DNA from: Nitriliruptoraceae bacterium
GTDB taxonomy: Bacteria > Actinomycetota > Nitriliruptoria > Nitriliruptorales > Nitriliruptoraceae
Direction: 5' to 3'
Length of the DNA: 6,611 nucleotides
Assembly: GCA_007121975.1 (NCBI GenBank)
Contig: SKJO01000444.1
Coordinates: 1 to 6,611 of the forward strand
The notes beneath the pieces were generated by a model, which saw only the letters and a program-made list of their open reading frames with translations, ran no database searches and was not told the DNA's origin. Position 1 is the first letter of the stretch, and each line of letters begins with the position of its first letter. Below are positions 6,351-6,611 of the stretch, one piece after another. The translations under genes and the position numbers were made by a program.

Positions 6351-6611
6351 CTAGCGCTCCATCGTCAGCAGCGGCTTGAGCGGGTCGGTGGTCGCCGGGG
6401 CGACCTCCCCGCCGCGCACGGCTCCGTCGGCCGGGAGGTTGCGGGTCAGCTCCAGGTAGCGGCCCGGCCCGGCGGGCAGCATCCCGAGCTCGAGCGCGGC
6501 GGTGCGGATGCGCTCGGGGTCCTCGAGCGCGGCCACCTCGGCGACCAGCCGGGCGTAGCTGCGCTCGGCGGCGACGACCGTGGCCTCGAGCTCACGGGCC
6601 TCGACCGCCGC
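6351..6611 (-). CDS. ftsL: FtsL-like division protein, C-terminal part; cut by window edge
   Basis: The last 86 residues are visible and the reading frame is open to the window edge, so the N-terminus and expected membrane helix are missing. FtsL is a small bitopic scaffold that, with DivIC/FtsB and FtsQ, activates FtsW-FtsI. The visible part begins with a charged helix spaced like a coiled coil (VEARELEATVVAAERSYARLVAEVAALE). It is followed by DPERIRTAALELGMLPAGPGRYLEL, which matches the P-xRIxxxAxxLGM-xP pattern at the end of the FtsL/DivIC coiled coil. The last 30 or so residues are a low-complexity Pro/Ala/Gly tail ending in TAG. An apparent GTG start at 6536 inside this frame would remove most of the coiled coil and is not a credible start. 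Position directly before ftsI supports the name, since sequence conservation in this family is low. Confidence 0.8.
   Translation of the reverse strand, partial: AAVEARELEATVVAAERSYARLVAEVAALEDPERIRTAALELGMLPAGPGRYLELTRNLPADGAVRGGEVAPATTDPLKPLLTMER

Overview
The window is a piece of a division and cell wall (dcw) gene cluster from a very high-GC bacterium, almost certainly a member of the Actinomycetota. The evidence is the gene order ftsL-ftsI-murE-murF-mraY-ftsW, codons that nearly always end in G or C, and frequent GTG starts. MurE carries the DNPR signature of meso-diaminopimelate-adding enzymes, so the peptidoglycan should be of the meso-DAP type. The lineage cannot be fixed further from this sequence. 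The absence of murD from its usual place suggests something other than the textbook Mycobacterium/Streptomyces arrangement.

Everything reads on the minus strand, so the order of transcription runs from high to low coordinates. First comes the 3' end of an ftsL-like gene (6611-6351), then ftsI/pbpB (6335-4368) after a 15-base gap. A 129-base gap follows (4367-4239), the only real intergenic space. It holds a possible promoter and a short perfect GC-rich hairpin. After it come murE (4238-2703), murF (2706-1267), mraY (1270-236) and the 5' end of ftsW (239-1). The last four genes are joined by 4-base stop/start overlaps, which is typical of translational coupling.

The genes work as one pathway. 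MurE and MurF add meso-DAP and D-Ala-D-Ala to the UDP-MurNAc peptide in the cytoplasm. MraY moves the phospho-MurNAc-pentapeptide onto undecaprenyl phosphate to make lipid I. FtsW polymerises lipid II at the septum and FtsI cross-links the new glycan. FtsL is a bitopic coiled-coil scaffold and activator of the FtsW-FtsI complex. MurD, which acts just before MurE and usually lies between mraY and ftsW, is not there.

No mobile element, CRISPR array, tRNA or rRNA was seen. I found no undescribed system. The long open frames on the plus strand look like GC-driven shadows of the minus-strand genes. The points worth a second look are the missing murD, the ftsI-murE intergenic signals, an acidic C-terminal tail on FtsI, and small in-frame repeats in murE and between murE and murF.
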